From Maridesulfovibrio hydrothermalis AM13 = DSM 14728 (lineage in GTDB: Bacteria; Desulfobacterota; Desulfovibrionia; Desulfovibrionales; Desulfovibrionaceae): a DNA stretch of 64,000 nt. Under the pieces are notes generated by a model. The model worked only from the letters and a program-made list of their open reading frames with translations, made no database searches and was not told the origin of the DNA. Positions 1-9,085 of this stretch are shown here, in pieces. Position 1 is the stretch's first letter, and each line of letters starts with the position of its first letter. Where the stretch lies: NCBI RefSeq assembly GCF_000331025.1, contig NC_020055.1:2575370-2639369 (forward strand), written 5' to 3'. The position numbers and the translations under genes were made by a program.

Positions 1-564
1 ACTGCCGGATAGGCAGCTTAGAAATCAACAGACCTATAAAAAGTATGACTTACTTTGTTCACTGCCGGATAGGCAGCTTAGAAATCTGCAACGGCAAGGG
101 TATCGCTCACTTTCACGTTCACTGCCGGATAGGCAGCTTAGAAAAACACGCAGAAGCTCTTTCTTACGAAAATCAGGTTCACTGCCGGATAGGCAGCTTA
201 GAAACGCAGATCGAAAGCATCAGCAAGACCGGAAACGTTCACTGCCGGATAGGCAGCTTAGAAATACTCCCAATCTTTTTATGTAGCTGAGTATCTGTTC
301 ACTGCCGGATAGGCAGCTTAGAAAGTGATGTGATTTGAACCCCGTTCCATGTCAAAGTTCACTGCCGGATAGGCAGCTTAGAAATTAAAAGAGCGGGCAT
401 AGCAGTTAATAATTATGTTCACTGCCGGATAGGCAGCTTAGAAAATATCGGGTGGTGTTCGTCTTCCGGGAGAATTGTTCACTGCCGGATAGGCAGCCTA
501 GAAAGGCGCGCGGGAAACAGCAATAGCACTGCTCCCGTTCACAGCCGGATAGGGGGAATCCCCA
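1..564 (+). CRISPR. Type I-F CRISPR array, leader-distal part
   Basis: Ten repeat units spaced exactly 60 bases apart (28-base repeat, 32-base spacer) give nine spacers. The repeat begins GTTCACTGCCGG, carries the stem CTGCC/GGCAG around GGATA, and ends CTTAGAAA, which is the I-F (Ypest/Csy) signature. The first unit lacks its GTTC because the window cuts it. The unit at 477-504 has one T-to-C change at 498. The unit at 537-564 keeps only its first half, as leader-distal repeats often do. By family knowledge, processed I-F guides start with CUUAGAAA and end with the hairpin, so transcription runs left to right and the leader lies left of the window. No cas gene (cas1, cas2-3, csy1-4) is present here. 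Spacer targets cannot be read without a search. Confidence 0.97.
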
Positions 565-570
565 TTTTTA
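552..570 (+). terminator. Possible short terminator at the end of the CRISPR array
   Basis: A GGGG-AAT-CCCC hairpin followed by A and five T residues lies inside and just after the degenerate last repeat. The stem is only four pairs, so it may be a chance match. Its position where the crRNA precursor should end is the main support. Confidence 0.3.
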
Positions 571-590
571 ATGGCTCTCAAAAACAGAGG

Positions 591-881
591 CTAATGCCCT
601 TCACATTTATGATTTGATGGCGCCCAGTTTTCCATATACCACGCACGTGCACCATGTATTTGCAAACCGTGATATCGTACATACTCAAGTTGATCCTCGG
701 TGTAAGTATGTCCATGTATGGGTTGGATTGCAGAAACTTCCGCAGGTCCGTAGCCCTCAGTCGAGGACTCAGCAACAAATACTGGTTGACCACAAGAGCC
801 TGAAGGGTGTTTGATAGTCAGTTTTCCTAAGCCGACCCCCTCTGCTATGCAAGGAACATCTATATCTATAACTAAATCCAT
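591..881 (-). CDS. Hypothetical protein, 96 aa
   Basis: This small soluble protein was not recognised. It is acidic, contains two cysteines and several histidines (HGHTY, HGLQIHG and the C-terminal NHKCEGH), and has no signal peptide or membrane segment. The start is supported by an AAGGAG ribosome site seven bases before ATG. It converges on the CRISPR array and has no obvious partner. A role in metal binding could be imagined from the His/Cys content, but nothing in the sequence establishes it. An overlapping reverse reading at 578-793 has no such ribosome site and is ignored. Confidence 0.6.
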   Translation of the reverse strand: MDLVIDIDVPCIAEGVGLGKLTIKHPSGSCGQPVFVAESSTEGYGPAEVSAIQPIHGHTYTEDQLEYVRYHGLQIHGARAWYMENWAPSNHKCEGH

Positions 882-1097
882 TTTTAATCTCCTTAAATTT
901 GATTGAAAGAGGGTACATCAGGCTGCACCGACAATGCATTGTGAGGCAATTACATTCAAGAAGTTACCCACGAATATTTATGCAGACGTCCTTGGATCTC
1001 CATAAGAAAGTGCTGCACCAATAAGTGGCATTGCAATGTTACTTAAGCACATAAATTTTATATAAGCAACGCCATATAATTACACAACTAAATGGCC

Positions 1098-1619
1098 TCA
1101 CAATTCTGTAAGCATTTGACGCATGTTCACAGCAGCAAATACATATTTATTCAAATCCTTCCCCTGATAAGGGGTTTTGTTCAAATGCATAGTTACATAC
1201 CTTATCTCTTCTGGAGTTTTCGGCAGACGATCGAACTTATACCAAAGTATATGTTCAATTGCCTGTTTCATATCATTCATGGTTCCCAGCACGCTCCGGT
1301 TGTGCGTCTTGCCATAAGTACATCCGCCGCACTGTAGCAAAGCCTTGGCAACCAACCCTGCATCAGCATTTGTCCACTCCAGAGCCTCTTTGAATCTATC
1401 ACGGAAAATTGGATCAAAATTTGAAAAATCTTTTTTTACAAGCCGTGGAATAAAAATTGCGAATCTGGTTTGGTCATTAACCAATAATACTGCCTTACTG
1501 CGATAAAGCCGAAAGGTGTTACCATGCCAGCCACGCAATCCCCTAAAATCGGACTGTTCAGCGCAATCATTGACTTTTAACTCATTTAATAACTTCTTAG
1601 TACAACCTATGTATGGCAT
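1098..1619 (-). CDS. Hypothetical protein, DUF6933-like
   Basis: A 173-residue soluble protein. The N-terminal pattern CTKKLLNELK, then WHGNTFRLYRSKAVLLVND and FAIFIP, resembles my recollection of the DUF6933 family, whose function is unknown. The start ATG has GAGGAA close upstream. There is no transmembrane segment or enzymatic motif. It lies 216 bases upstream of the small 96-residue gene on the same strand, and the two form an accessory patch between the CRISPR array and the core genes. The function is unknown, and the family assignment is moderately sure. Confidence 0.6.
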   Translation of the reverse strand: MPYIGCTKKLLNELKVNDCAEQSDFRGLRGWHGNTFRLYRSKAVLLVNDQTRFAIFIPRLVKKDFSNFDPIFRDRFKEALEWTNADAGLVAKALLQCGGCTYGKTHNRSVLGTMNDMKQAIEHILWYKFDRLPKTPEEIRYVTMHLNKTPYQGKDLNKYVFAAVNMRQMLTEL

Positions 1620-1885
1620 GGCTTCCTCTAATAAAACACCAATTGTTGTTCTTTCCGTGTTGCTGGGTAGACTGGAATCACCTGCTTCTTAATATAGAGG
1701 GACGTAAGTCTTTCATCTTTTTAACTACGATGAGAGATCTTATCAAGTGGTTCTTTCTTCTATGGCCGCATCATTAAAAATATTTATTTATCGATGTTAT
1801 TTTAGTAGTTACATGTTGATCTAACTGCTATGTTTTTTTAAGAAAATATATTTTTCATATATCTTTATTTGGGAGCTTTAAAAAG

Positions 1886-3085
1886 ATGAAACCGGACGAA
1901 AAACTTTTCAACCTTGGCTTTATCATACTGAGCGGGTTGGTCCTTTTTTTATTTATTAATCTGGCTGTTTTCTATTCTCTTTATAATTATCTGGAAACGC
2001 TTCCTATTGCCAGACAGTGGCATGGACTGCTTATAGGTCTTTTGTCCCTTACCGCGCTGATTCTCCGTCCATTTATAATCACTGTTTTGACTCCTCATAA
2101 TGCTATACGGGGAATTACAAGCGGATTGCTGCTGATTATTGTATCACTTTTACTTTATGAGCATATTGATTCATTTACTATGATGTTTTTGCTGCGTATC
2201 TTGCACGGCGCGGCTTATGTTCTGGCCGTGTCGTCAGCAGTCACCTTGTTAATTATTTTTCTGCCACCGCAGAGAAGCGGGCAGGGATTCGGGGTGATCA
2301 GTATCGTGATACTGCTTCCTTTTGCATTGGTTCCGCTGGTTGTAGAAAAAATATTTACCGGTGTTTCGCCCGGGATGATCTATTCTTATACTGCGGTGTT
2401 CATGGTTCCGCCCCTTCTTTTGGTTATTCCACTTTCGCGGGAACTTAAAAAAAGAACGGGGACAGCCATAGAGATGCTGAAAGAAAGTCTGCCAAAAGGG
2501 AGCATTAAAAATAATATCTCTCAGCCGGATGTGCTTTGCCTGCTTATTGTAAATGCCGTTATTTCTATGGTTTACGCGCTTATTTTTTATTTTCTTAAAA
2601 CTTTTTGTACTGAGACAGGTCTCGGTAACTCCGGTCTGTTTTTTTCTATAGCCATGGGAACAATGGTTGTATTAAGACTCCTGCTGGGGCCTTTGCTTGA
2701 CAGATTCAACAAAGCGGGGTTGACAATAGGCAGCCTGCTGGTGATGACAGTGGGGCTGCTGTTACTTATTCATGTTGATACGATTGAAGGGTTTTATTTT
2801 ACCGCAGTTGTGTACGGAACAGGAGTCGGTATTGCCGTTCCCCTTATGAACAGTTTAATGTTTATTATCAGTCGTCCTGATTATCGTGGTCTCAACACTA
2901 ACTTAATGCTTGAAATGGTTGATGCCGGATACTTTGTCGGACCTGCACTATGTGGTTTTGCGATTGCATCGGGACTGTCCAGAATAACGATTTTATACTG
3001 TTGCGCTGGATTATTAGTCGCAGCTGCGTGTATGCTTTTATTTTTCCTAAGATTAACCAAAGCAAAAGAGAGAGTTTATGACTAA
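1886..3085 (+). CDS. MFS transporter
   Basis: A 399-residue, very hydrophobic protein with about twelve predicted membrane helices, arranged as two six-helix halves around a polar loop near residues 190-210 (RELKKRTGTAIEMLKESLPK). The loop-2/3 region has RPFIITVLTPHNAIRG and the second half has LLGPLLDRFNKAG, the G-x-LaDrxG-type pattern of the major facilitator superfamily. The substrate is not evident; drug or metabolite export is possible. The start has GGGAG ten bases upstream. Its stop lies inside the start region of the next gene (8-base overlap), so the two are probably translated together. That is unusual because the partner looks like a signalling protein. Confidence 0.85.
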   Translation: MKPDEKLFNLGFIILSGLVLFLFINLAVFYSLYNYLETLPIARQWHGLLIGLLSLTALILRPFIITVLTPHNAIRGITSGLLLIIVSLLLYEHIDSFTMMFLLRILHGAAYVLAVSSAVTLLIIFLPPQRSGQGFGVISIVILLPFALVPLVVEKIFTGVSPGMIYSYTAVFMVPPLLLVIPLSRELKKRTGTAIEMLKESLPKGSIKNNISQPDVLCLLIVNAVISMVYALIFYFLKTFCTETGLGNSGLFFSIAMGTMVVLRLLLGPLLDRFNKAGLTIGSLLVMTVGLLLLIHVDTIEGFYFTAVVYGTGVGIAVPLMNSLMFIISRPDYRGLNTNLMLEMVDAGYFVGPALCGFAIASGLSRITILYCCAGLLVAAACMLLFFLRLTKAKERVYD

Positions 3086-4583
3086 GCCGCTTTCCAGCCC
3101 TAAATTGTTTTTGGCGCAACTGACATTGCCGGTAAATCGTACTATGATTCGCGCAGCTGTTGAATGTGCGGCTCAAGTTGGTAATATTCTTTCTTTTGAT
3201 GAAGCAGATAATTATACATTGCAGGTTGCTGTGGAAGAAGCCGTTTGTAATGCGATTGATCATTTTTCCGGATTGCCCGGGGAGGACGAACGGGTTCATC
3301 TGGAGTTTTATGTTGAAGCAGGACTCTTAATCGTCTCTATCCGCGAGAAAGGTATTCCTTTTAATCTCAGTCATGCCGATAAATATACTCCTGAAGATCT
3401 GGAAGGTATGAGCAAACCGGGACTCGGCATGCTCCTCATGCATAAAGGGATGGAGTCGGTAGAGCTTTTTGTTCATGGGCGCGAGGGGAAAGAAACCCGT
3501 CTGACTAAAAAACTTGCATATGGTGCGTTGCCGGATTCTTTGCGAAACAGGAGAAGTGTAAAACGTAAGCGGGAAACAGTAAAAAATTATATTATCCGTC
3601 CAGCCTGTATAGAAGAGCTTCCTGATATTTGCCAGCTGGCTTGGAAATGTTACGGTTATACTCAGGAAAAATTTCTTTATGACATTGATGCGTTGACCGA
3701 AAAATTTGCATCCGGCGAGTTCAAATCAATAATCGCAATAGACACGGATAGAAATATCATTATCGGGCATGTAGGGCTGAAATATCATGATCCGGCTGTT
3801 AAGGTATCTGAACTCGGTCTGGCATTTGTTGACCCTGCATTCAGATGTTCAGGGGTATCAAGGGATTTAGGACCTTTTTCCCGCAAAATTGCAATGGAAA
3901 ATGGTGATGCCGGTATTTTCGACTGCTCCGTCACTACTCATACTTTTTCTCAAAAAGCGATTCAGGAATATTTCGGATCGTCTCCATGCAGCCTTTTTCT
4001 TGGAATTGTCGTATCAGATATGGAAGTCAAAGGTCTGACTGTCAGTAAGCAATTGAAAGGTTCAACCCTTAATCATTACTATGCCTTCGATCATTCAGGA
4101 AAGACCATTTACATACCACAGCACCATCATAAAATGGTGCAGGAAATATATGAATGGATGGATGTTCCGAGGTCTTTCGGTAAACCTGAAAAAATAGCTC
4201 CGTCCTCCGATTCGTCACTTAATGTATTTGACCTGCCGGACGGACTGAATGTATCTTTTTTAATTGTAAACAACATCGGCGAAAATTCTTTTAATGAAAT
4301 AGAAGAAGCTTTTCAGCAATGCAGGAGATCACGTAAAGACGCTGTATATGCCTTCCTGCCCAGTGGTGTCCCTTTCTCACCATATTTAGTTGAACAACTT
4401 GAAAAAAGGGGTTTTTCTTTTGCCGGAATCATGCCTCATATCCATAATGGAGACGATAGAATAATTTTGCAATGGGTGGATGTTCCACTTGATATGGATG
4501 CAATCCATGTCTATGGAGACCGGGCTAGAAGATTATTTTCTTATATCAAAGATGAGCTTAAGCGGGTTGACGCATCAATTTAA
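3078..4583 (+). CDS. RsbW-like ATPase fused to GNAT-like acetyltransferase
   Basis: 501 residues. Residues 10-145 read as a HATPase_c_2 (anti-sigma kinase, RsbW/SpoIIAB-like) domain: N-box AVEEAVCNAI at 51-60, a G1-like segment REKGIPFN at 89-96, and a glycine loop KPGLGMLLM at 113-121. In the G1 segment the usual Asp appears as Glu, so ATP binding is not assured. Residues about 170-320 resemble a GNAT N-acetyltransferase, beginning YIIRPACIEELPDICQLAW and including LAFVDPAFRCSGVSRDLG. The remaining 180 residues were not recognised. The gene overlaps the MFS gene upstream. By analogy with partner-switching systems it could bind a STAS protein, and a STAS fusion is encoded at 15589-16620, but a link is only inference. 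Confidence 0.7.
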   Translation: MTKPLSSPKLFLAQLTLPVNRTMIRAAVECAAQVGNILSFDEADNYTLQVAVEEAVCNAIDHFSGLPGEDERVHLEFYVEAGLLIVSIREKGIPFNLSHADKYTPEDLEGMSKPGLGMLLMHKGMESVELFVHGREGKETRLTKKLAYGALPDSLRNRRSVKRKRETVKNYIIRPACIEELPDICQLAWKCYGYTQEKFLYDIDALTEKFASGEFKSIIAIDTDRNIIIGHVGLKYHDPAVKVSELGLAFVDPAFRCSGVSRDLGPFSRKIAMENGDAGIFDCSVTTHTFSQKAIQEYFGSSPCSLFLGIVVSDMEVKGLTVSKQLKGSTLNHYYAFDHSGKTIYIPQHHHKMVQEIYEWMDVPRSFGKPEKIAPSSDSSLNVFDLPDGLNVSFLIVNNIGENSFNEIEEAFQQCRRSRKDAVYAFLPSGVPFSPYLVEQLEKRGFSFAGIMPHIHNGDDRIILQWVDVPLDMDAIHVYGDRARRLFSYIKDELKRVDASI

Positions 4584-4598
4584 AAATTAAATTGATGC
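4572..4598. repeat. Inverted repeat across convergent stops
   Basis: GCATCAATTT and AAATTGATGC form a perfect ten-pair stem with a seven-base loop. The element contains the stop codons of both converging genes (the ATPase/GNAT fusion and the hemerythrin). No strong T run follows on either strand. It may act as a weak bidirectional terminator or an mRNA-end stabiliser. Confidence 0.55.
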
Positions 4599-4973
4599 AA
4601 AAGCCTTTATATCAGTGTTCTGGATATGATCTACAAGCCAGTTCTCAAGAAAAATACTTATTTCTTCTGTTAAGATGCATGAATCAGTCATAATATGAAG
4701 TCTGTATTCTTCAATCTTGTCAGCCATCATTGCATGCATCTTTTTGTGTTTTTCAATCTCTGGGGCGTTGTATTCTTCGAGAAGTTTTTCTTCTGTTTCA
4801 AAATGGAAAAGAGTGTAAAGATGCAGTTCGTCAATTATATCTGACAAGCCATCTGGATTTTGCTTGAAATTGTGATCTTTTATCTTTTTGAGAAGGGTAA
4901 AAAACATCTGGTGCTGGCTGTCTATTATTCCAATGCCGGTGTGAAGCGGGTCATGGGGATTTATTTTTGTCAT
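4587..4973 (-). CDS. Bacteriohemerythrin
   Basis: A 128-residue single-domain hemerythrin, an oxygen-binding protein with a non-heme di-iron site. The ligand pattern is visible in order: HTGIGIIDSQHQ near the N-terminus, HLYTLFHFETEE, HKKMH and DHIQNTD near the C-terminus. The chosen ATG has AAGGA nine bases upstream. A TTG six codons earlier sits inside that ribosome site and is less likely. In anaerobic sulfate reducers such proteins are thought to store, sense or deliver oxygen. No methyl-accepting or kinase domain is attached, so it should be a free cytoplasmic carrier. Confidence 0.9.
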   Translation of the reverse strand: MTKINPHDPLHTGIGIIDSQHQMFFTLLKKIKDHNFKQNPDGLSDIIDELHLYTLFHFETEEKLLEEYNAPEIEKHKKMHAMMADKIEEYRLHIMTDSCILTEEISIFLENWLVDHIQNTDIKAFASI

Positions 4974-5119
4974 CACACTGTATCCTTCCAAGATTTCAGT
5001 AAGTATTAATCGAATTTTGCAATATTAAATAGAATACATAATTGTGTTCAGAGCGCAAGTAGATTATTATTTAAGTTGCACTTGATTAGGTCATGTTTAA
5101 TGGTATGATGAAGTGGAGA

Positions 5120-5213
5120 TGGCGGAAGTGTATAGGAGTCGAACCTACCGACGAGGGTTAACCCGTCCACTGGATTTGAAGTCCAGGCGCCACACCGGTG
5201 ACGATACACTTCC
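5120..5213 (-). tRNA. selC: tRNA-Sec (anticodon TCA), selC
   Basis: Read on the reverse strand, the gene starts GGAAGTGT and ends ACACTTCC-GCCA, giving the eight-pair acceptor stem typical of tRNA-Sec and an encoded CCA. The anticodon arm CTGGA-CTTCAAA-TCCAG carries TCA (complement of 5177-5179). A long variable arm and the T arm GTAGGTTCGACTCCTAT follow. The 94-base length is right for selC. It reads UGA as selenocysteine, so the genome should encode selA, selB, selD and selenoproteins such as formate dehydrogenase. None is visible in this window. Confidence 0.96.
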
Positions 5214-5409
5214 ATTGCGGAGAAAAATCAGCTACCAATTTTATGAGCTAAGGGCAAGCATTAATAATATTTTTGAAATTGCCTTGCATTTTCCAAAATT
5301 AGCCTTATTAATACCTGATTGAAACTGTAGACAAAATGTAAATTCAGTCCGGTCCTTGTGAACAGCCACTTTGTTTGCAAAAGCCGGACACATATCAAGG
5401 AGATTGACT

Positions 5410-7488
5410 TTGAATAGTTTTGCCAAGAATCTCTTGGTCTGGGTCACCATCATGCTGGTTATGATTGTTTTATTCAATCTGTTTAATCAGCCGCAGACTT
5501 CCCAGCTCAAACTCTCTTATACTGATTTTCTTATGAAAGTTGATGAAGGAGAGGTTATACAGGTTAAGATTCAAGGGGAAAAGATCAGCGGTTTAATGGT
5601 TGGTGACAAGAGCTTTGTCACTTACAATCCTGATGATCCTTCCCTTGTACAGAACCTTATTAAAAACAAGATTGAAGTTATTGCGGAACCGGCAGAGGAT
5701 GCCCCGTGGTACATGACTTTGTTCATATCATGGTTTCCGATGCTGCTGCTTGTCGGTGTCTGGGTTTTCTTCATGCGCCAAATGCAGGGCGGCGGTGGAG
5801 GGCGTGGCGGGGCCATGTCATTCGGTCGCTCTAAAGCCCGTATGATTAACGAAGAGACTGCACGAGTTACCTTTGACGATGTTGCCGGTGTTGATGAAGC
5901 AAAGGCCGAACTTGAAGAAGTCGTTCAGTTTTTGAGTGAACCTAAAAAATTCACCCGTCTAGGCGGACGTATTCCTAAGGGTGTGCTGCTTGTAGGCCCT
6001 CCCGGAACCGGTAAAACTCTGCTTGCCCGTGCTGTTGCCGGTGAAGCAGGTGTGCCTTTCTATTCTATTTCCGGTTCCGATTTTGTTGAAATGTTTGTCG
6101 GTGTCGGTGCTTCCCGTGTTCGTGATCTTTTCGCACAGGGAAAGAAGAATGCACCTTGTCTTATCTTCATTGATGAAATCGATGCAGTGGGACGTCAGCG
6201 TGGAGCAGGACTCGGCGGTGGGCACGATGAACGTGAGCAGACCTTGAACCAGCTTCTGGTTGAGATGGACGGTTTTGAGTCCAACGAAGGGGTTATCCTC
6301 ATTGCAGCAACAAACAGACCTGACGTTCTTGACCCGGCTCTTCTCAGACCCGGACGTTTTGACAGGCAGGTTGTTGTGCCTACTCCTGATGTGCAGGGCC
6401 GGGCGCATATTCTCAAAGTTCATACCCGCAAAACCCCTCTTGCCGGTGAAATTGATCTTGATATTATCGCCCGCGGTACTCCCGGATTCTCCGGTGCAGA
6501 CCTTGAGAACCTCGTTAACGAGGCAGCTCTTTACGCCGCTAAAAACAATCAGGATCATGTTCTGATGGTTGACTTTGAGGAAGCCAAAGACAAAGTTCTG
6601 ATGGGCAGAGAACGGCGCAGCCTGATTCTTACCGATAAAGAAAAGAAAACGACTGCGTATCATGAAGCAGGGCATGCTCTTATTGCAAGACTGCTTGAAA
6701 ATACTGATCCGGTTCATAAAGTTACCATTATTCCACGTGGCCGTGCTTTGGGTGTTACCCAGCAGTTACCAGTGGATGATCGCCATAACTATTCAAAAGA
6801 TTACCTTGAGGATACTCTGGTAATGCTTCTTGGTGGACGTGTGGCTGAGGAATTGATTCTTAATCAGATGACTACTGGAGCCAGCAACGATATTGAAAGG
6901 GCCACCAAAATGGCTCGCAGTATGGTTTGCCAATGGGGTATGAGTGAAAAACTCGGTCCTATGACTTTCGGCGAAACCAATGAGCAGGTCTTTCTGGGTA
7001 AAGATTTTGGACAGCAGAAGGATTTCAGTGAAGATACTTCTCGTCTGATTGATTCAGAAGTCAGAAGAATCATTGATACTGCACATGAAACTGCAAGAAG
7101 CCTTTTAGCCGATCATGAAGAAGATCTTCATAATCTTGCTGAGGCTCTCCTTGAGCGTGAAACCATCTCCGGAGCGGAGATTGATATTCTTGTTGAAGGT
7201 GGAACACTGCCTCCTCTTGAACCAGTTTCAACGGCTAAATCTGCTTCTGCCGCCAGAAGAGGATACGGTTCTACCGGCAAGGCCGGATATACCCCTGTTG
7301 ATGCTCCTCAAAAGGATAAGTCAACAGCAGAGGACGTTCAGGACGCTGAATCTGAAAATAAGGATGATTTTTCTTTTGAAGATCAATCCGAAAATGATGA
7401 ATTCAAACTCTCTGAAAATGCCACTGAAGAATCCGAGAAAAAAGCTGACGAAGCAAAAGCTTCTGACGATAAAAAGAGTTCCGAATAA
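5410..7488 (+). CDS. ftsH: ATP-dependent zinc metalloprotease FtsH
   Basis: A membrane-anchored AAA+ protease that extracts and degrades misfolded membrane proteins and short-lived regulators. The start is a TTG preceded by AAGGAG at the right distance, giving [11 protein letters not shown] and 692 residues; an upstream ATG at 5371 lacks a ribosome site. Two membrane helices flank a short periplasmic loop (about residues 6-24 and 100-120). The Walker A motif GPPGTGKT, Walker [11 protein letters not shown], the second region of homology [20 protein letters not shown] and the zinc motif HEAGH (from residue 418) are intact. The C-terminal 70 residues are acidic and low-complexity. folP starts seven bases downstream, so the gene heads the folP-cdaA-ybbR run. 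Confidence 0.97.
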   Translation: MNSFAKNLLVWVTIMLVMIVLFNLFNQPQTSQLKLSYTDFLMKVDEGEVIQVKIQGEKISGLMVGDKSFVTYNPDDPSLVQNLIKNKIEVIAEPAEDAPWYMTLFISWFPMLLLVGVWVFFMRQMQGGGGGRGGAMSFGRSKARMINEETARVTFDDVAGVDEAKAELEEVVQFLSEPKKFTRLGGRIPKGVLLVGPPGTGKTLLARAVAGEAGVPFYSISGSDFVEMFVGVGASRVRDLFAQGKKNAPCLIFIDEIDAVGRQRGAGLGGGHDEREQTLNQLLVEMDGFESNEGVILIAATNRPDVLDPALLRPGRFDRQVVVPTPDVQGRAHILKVHTRKTPLAGEIDLDIIARGTPGFSGADLENLVNEAALYAAKNNQDHVLMVDFEEAKDKVLMGRERRSLILTDKEKKTTAYHEAGHALIARLLENTDPVHKVTIIPRGRALGVTQQLPVDDRHNYSKDYLEDTLVMLLGGRVAEELILNQMTTGASNDIERATKMARSMVCQWGMSEKLGPMTFGETNEQVFLGKDFGQQKDFSEDTSRLIDSEVRRIIDTAHETARSLLADHEEDLHNLAEALLERETISGAEIDILVEGGTLPPLEPVSTAKSASAARRGYGSTGKAGYTPVDAPQKDKSTAEDVQDAESENKDDFSFEDQSENDEFKLSENATEESEKKADEAKASDDKKSSE

Positions 7489-7495
7489 GGTTAAT

Positions 7496-8338
7496 ATGAA
7501 CCGCAATTATTCATGGACCATAAAGGGGGGCAGGGTGTTAGGCCCTGCCCCTTTTTTTATTGCAGGTATTGTTAATGTCACCCCGGATTCGTTTTATGAC
7601 GGGGGAAAGAATTTTGATCCCCGGCATGCCATTATGCACGGACGGCAACTCATAAAACAGGGCGCGGATATTCTTGATGTCGGCGGGGAGAGTACCAGAC
7701 CTTTTGCCGATCCTGTTTCTACCGCTGATGAACTCGCCAGAGTCGTTCCGGTCATCAAAGAGCTTAGCCGTGAACATGTTGTTTCAGTTGATACGGTAAA
7801 GAGTGAAGTAGCCCGCGCGGCAATTGAAGCAGGTGCTTCAATTGTGAATGATGTTTCAGCTTTTGCTCAAGATCCGGCTCTTTTAGAAGTAGTGGCGGAT
7901 TTGAAGCCCGGATATGTTTTGATGCATAGTCAGGGATCGCCTGAAAAGATGCAATTATCTCCGCATTATGATAATGTTATTAAAGAGATTTTAAGTTTTT
8001 TTAAAAAAAGTCTTGAAAAACTCGTAAAATCAGGCTTACCCGAAGACCATATAGTTGTTGATCCCGGTATAGGTTTCGGAAAAACTCTGGAGCATAATCT
8101 GGAGATTTTACGAAATATTGATAAGATCGCAAATCTTGGTTTTCCGGTCTATATGGGGCTTTCAAATAAGTCCGTATGGGGTAAGCTTTTAGGCCTTGAG
8201 CCGGATGAACGGAAGAATGCCACGCAGGCTGCTACGGCGGTCCTTGCTGCACGGGGTGTGCCTATACACAGGGTTCATGAGGTGGAGCTGACCCGCCAGA
8301 CTTTGAAAATTGTACAGGAGATAAGCGGGGCGTATTAA
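7496..8338 (+). CDS. folP: Dihydropteroate synthase
   Basis: Joins p-aminobenzoate to dihydropterin pyrophosphate in folate synthesis, the target of sulfonamides. 280 residues from the ATG after the ftsH stop, with AAGG upstream. Recognised by GIVNVTPDSFYDGG near the N-terminus, DILDVGGESTRP, SVDTVKSEVARAAIEAGA, IVNDVSAF, DPGIGFGK and the C-terminal RVHEV region. A longer reading frame extends back into ftsH but is only overlap; the TIM-barrel family begins near the start chosen here. Its stop and the cdaA start share a base (TAATG), so the two are translationally coupled. The link between folate and c-di-AMP genes is conserved in related bacteria. Confidence 0.95.
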   Translation: MNRNYSWTIKGGRVLGPAPFFIAGIVNVTPDSFYDGGKNFDPRHAIMHGRQLIKQGADILDVGGESTRPFADPVSTADELARVVPVIKELSREHVVSVDTVKSEVARAAIEAGASIVNDVSAFAQDPALLEVVADLKPGYVLMHSQGSPEKMQLSPHYDNVIKEILSFFKKSLEKLVKSGLPEDHIVVDPGIGFGKTLEHNLEILRNIDKIANLGFPVYMGLSNKSVWGKLLGLEPDERKNATQAATAVLAARGVPIHRVHEVELTRQTLKIVQEISGAY

Positions 8339-9084
8339 TGTTTGAGTTTTTAGGTTTTCAGATTTCATGGAAAGAGCTGCTTGATATCAGTCTGGTGGCT
8401 GTTGTCTATTTTTATGTAATACTGCTTGTGCGTGGAACGCGTGCGGCAGCTGTAATCTGGGGCCTTCTTCTCTTGCTTCTCGTGTACTATATTTCTGATG
8501 TTTTCGGTCTTTATACGCTTAACTGGTTGCTTACCAATTTCCTCAGTTCTATTTTTCTGGTGATCATTGTCCTTTTTCAGCGCGACATCCGCAAAGGCTT
8601 GGCTCAGATGGGAGCAGGGCGTTTGTGGCGCAAAAAGGATTTTGAAATAGCTGTAATTGATGAAATTTGTTCTGCAATGGATTCAATGGCCCGTCAGAAA
8701 ATAGGCGCGCTTGTGGTCATTCAGAAAAATGTGCCGCTGGGCGATATTATCGAAAAGGGGGTTGAGGTTAACGGGCGGGTGAGTAAGCAGTTGCTGATTA
8801 ATATTTTCTGGCCTGATACTCCGCTTCATGACGGTGCTGTGGTTATTAATTCGAGCAGTATTGTTGCTGCATCCTGCATTTTGCCGCTGGCACAAGTGTC
8901 TACCCGGCAAAGTGCTATAGGAACCCGCCATAGGGCCGCTCTGGGCATAAGTGAGGAAACTGATGCCATCGCGCTTGTTGTTTCGGAGGAACGGGGTACA
9001 ATCTCCGCTGCTATCGGCGGCAAGCTTACTACCAGTCTGGATATCGTCCGGCTGAAACGTGTACTTAAAAACATACTGAAATAA
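8338..9084 (+). CDS. cdaA: Diadenylate cyclase CdaA
   Basis: Makes cyclic di-AMP from two ATP. 248 residues with three N-terminal membrane helices (about residues 12-80) followed by a DAC (DisA_N) domain. The catalytic motifs are intact: DGA at residues 165-167 in PLHDGAVVI, and RHR at 197-199 in GTRHRAALG. It is followed one base later by the YbbR-type regulator and then glmM, the cdaA-cdaR-glmM order known from Firmicutes, where it ties c-di-AMP to cell-wall precursor synthesis and osmotic control. No c-di-AMP phosphodiesterase or receptor is visible in the window. Confidence 0.95.
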   Translation: MFEFLGFQISWKELLDISLVAVVYFYVILLVRGTRAAAVIWGLLLLLLVYYISDVFGLYTLNWLLTNFLSSIFLVIIVLFQRDIRKGLAQMGAGRLWRKKDFEIAVIDEICSAMDSMARQKIGALVVIQKNVPLGDIIEKGVEVNGRVSKQLLINIFWPDTPLHDGAVVINSSSIVAASCILPLAQVSTRQSAIGTRHRAALGISEETDAIALVVSEERGTISAAIGGKLTTSLDIVRLKRVLKNILK

Positions 9085-9085
9085 T

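Noticed and set aside
45-290. An 81-codon open frame across the CRISPR array with repeated VHCRIGSLE
   Set aside because: The repeat simply translates every 60 bases (20 codons); there is no ribosome site and the frame is array sequence.
578-814. Other small frames on both strands over the 96-residue gene
   Set aside because: They overlap it and lack ribosome sites.
5113-5322. A forward open frame of 69 codons over selC
   Set aside because: It runs through the tRNA-Sec gene on the other strand.
7115-7495. N-terminal extension of folP by 127 codons
   Set aside because: This lies inside ftsH in another frame, is low-complexity, and does not match the family start.
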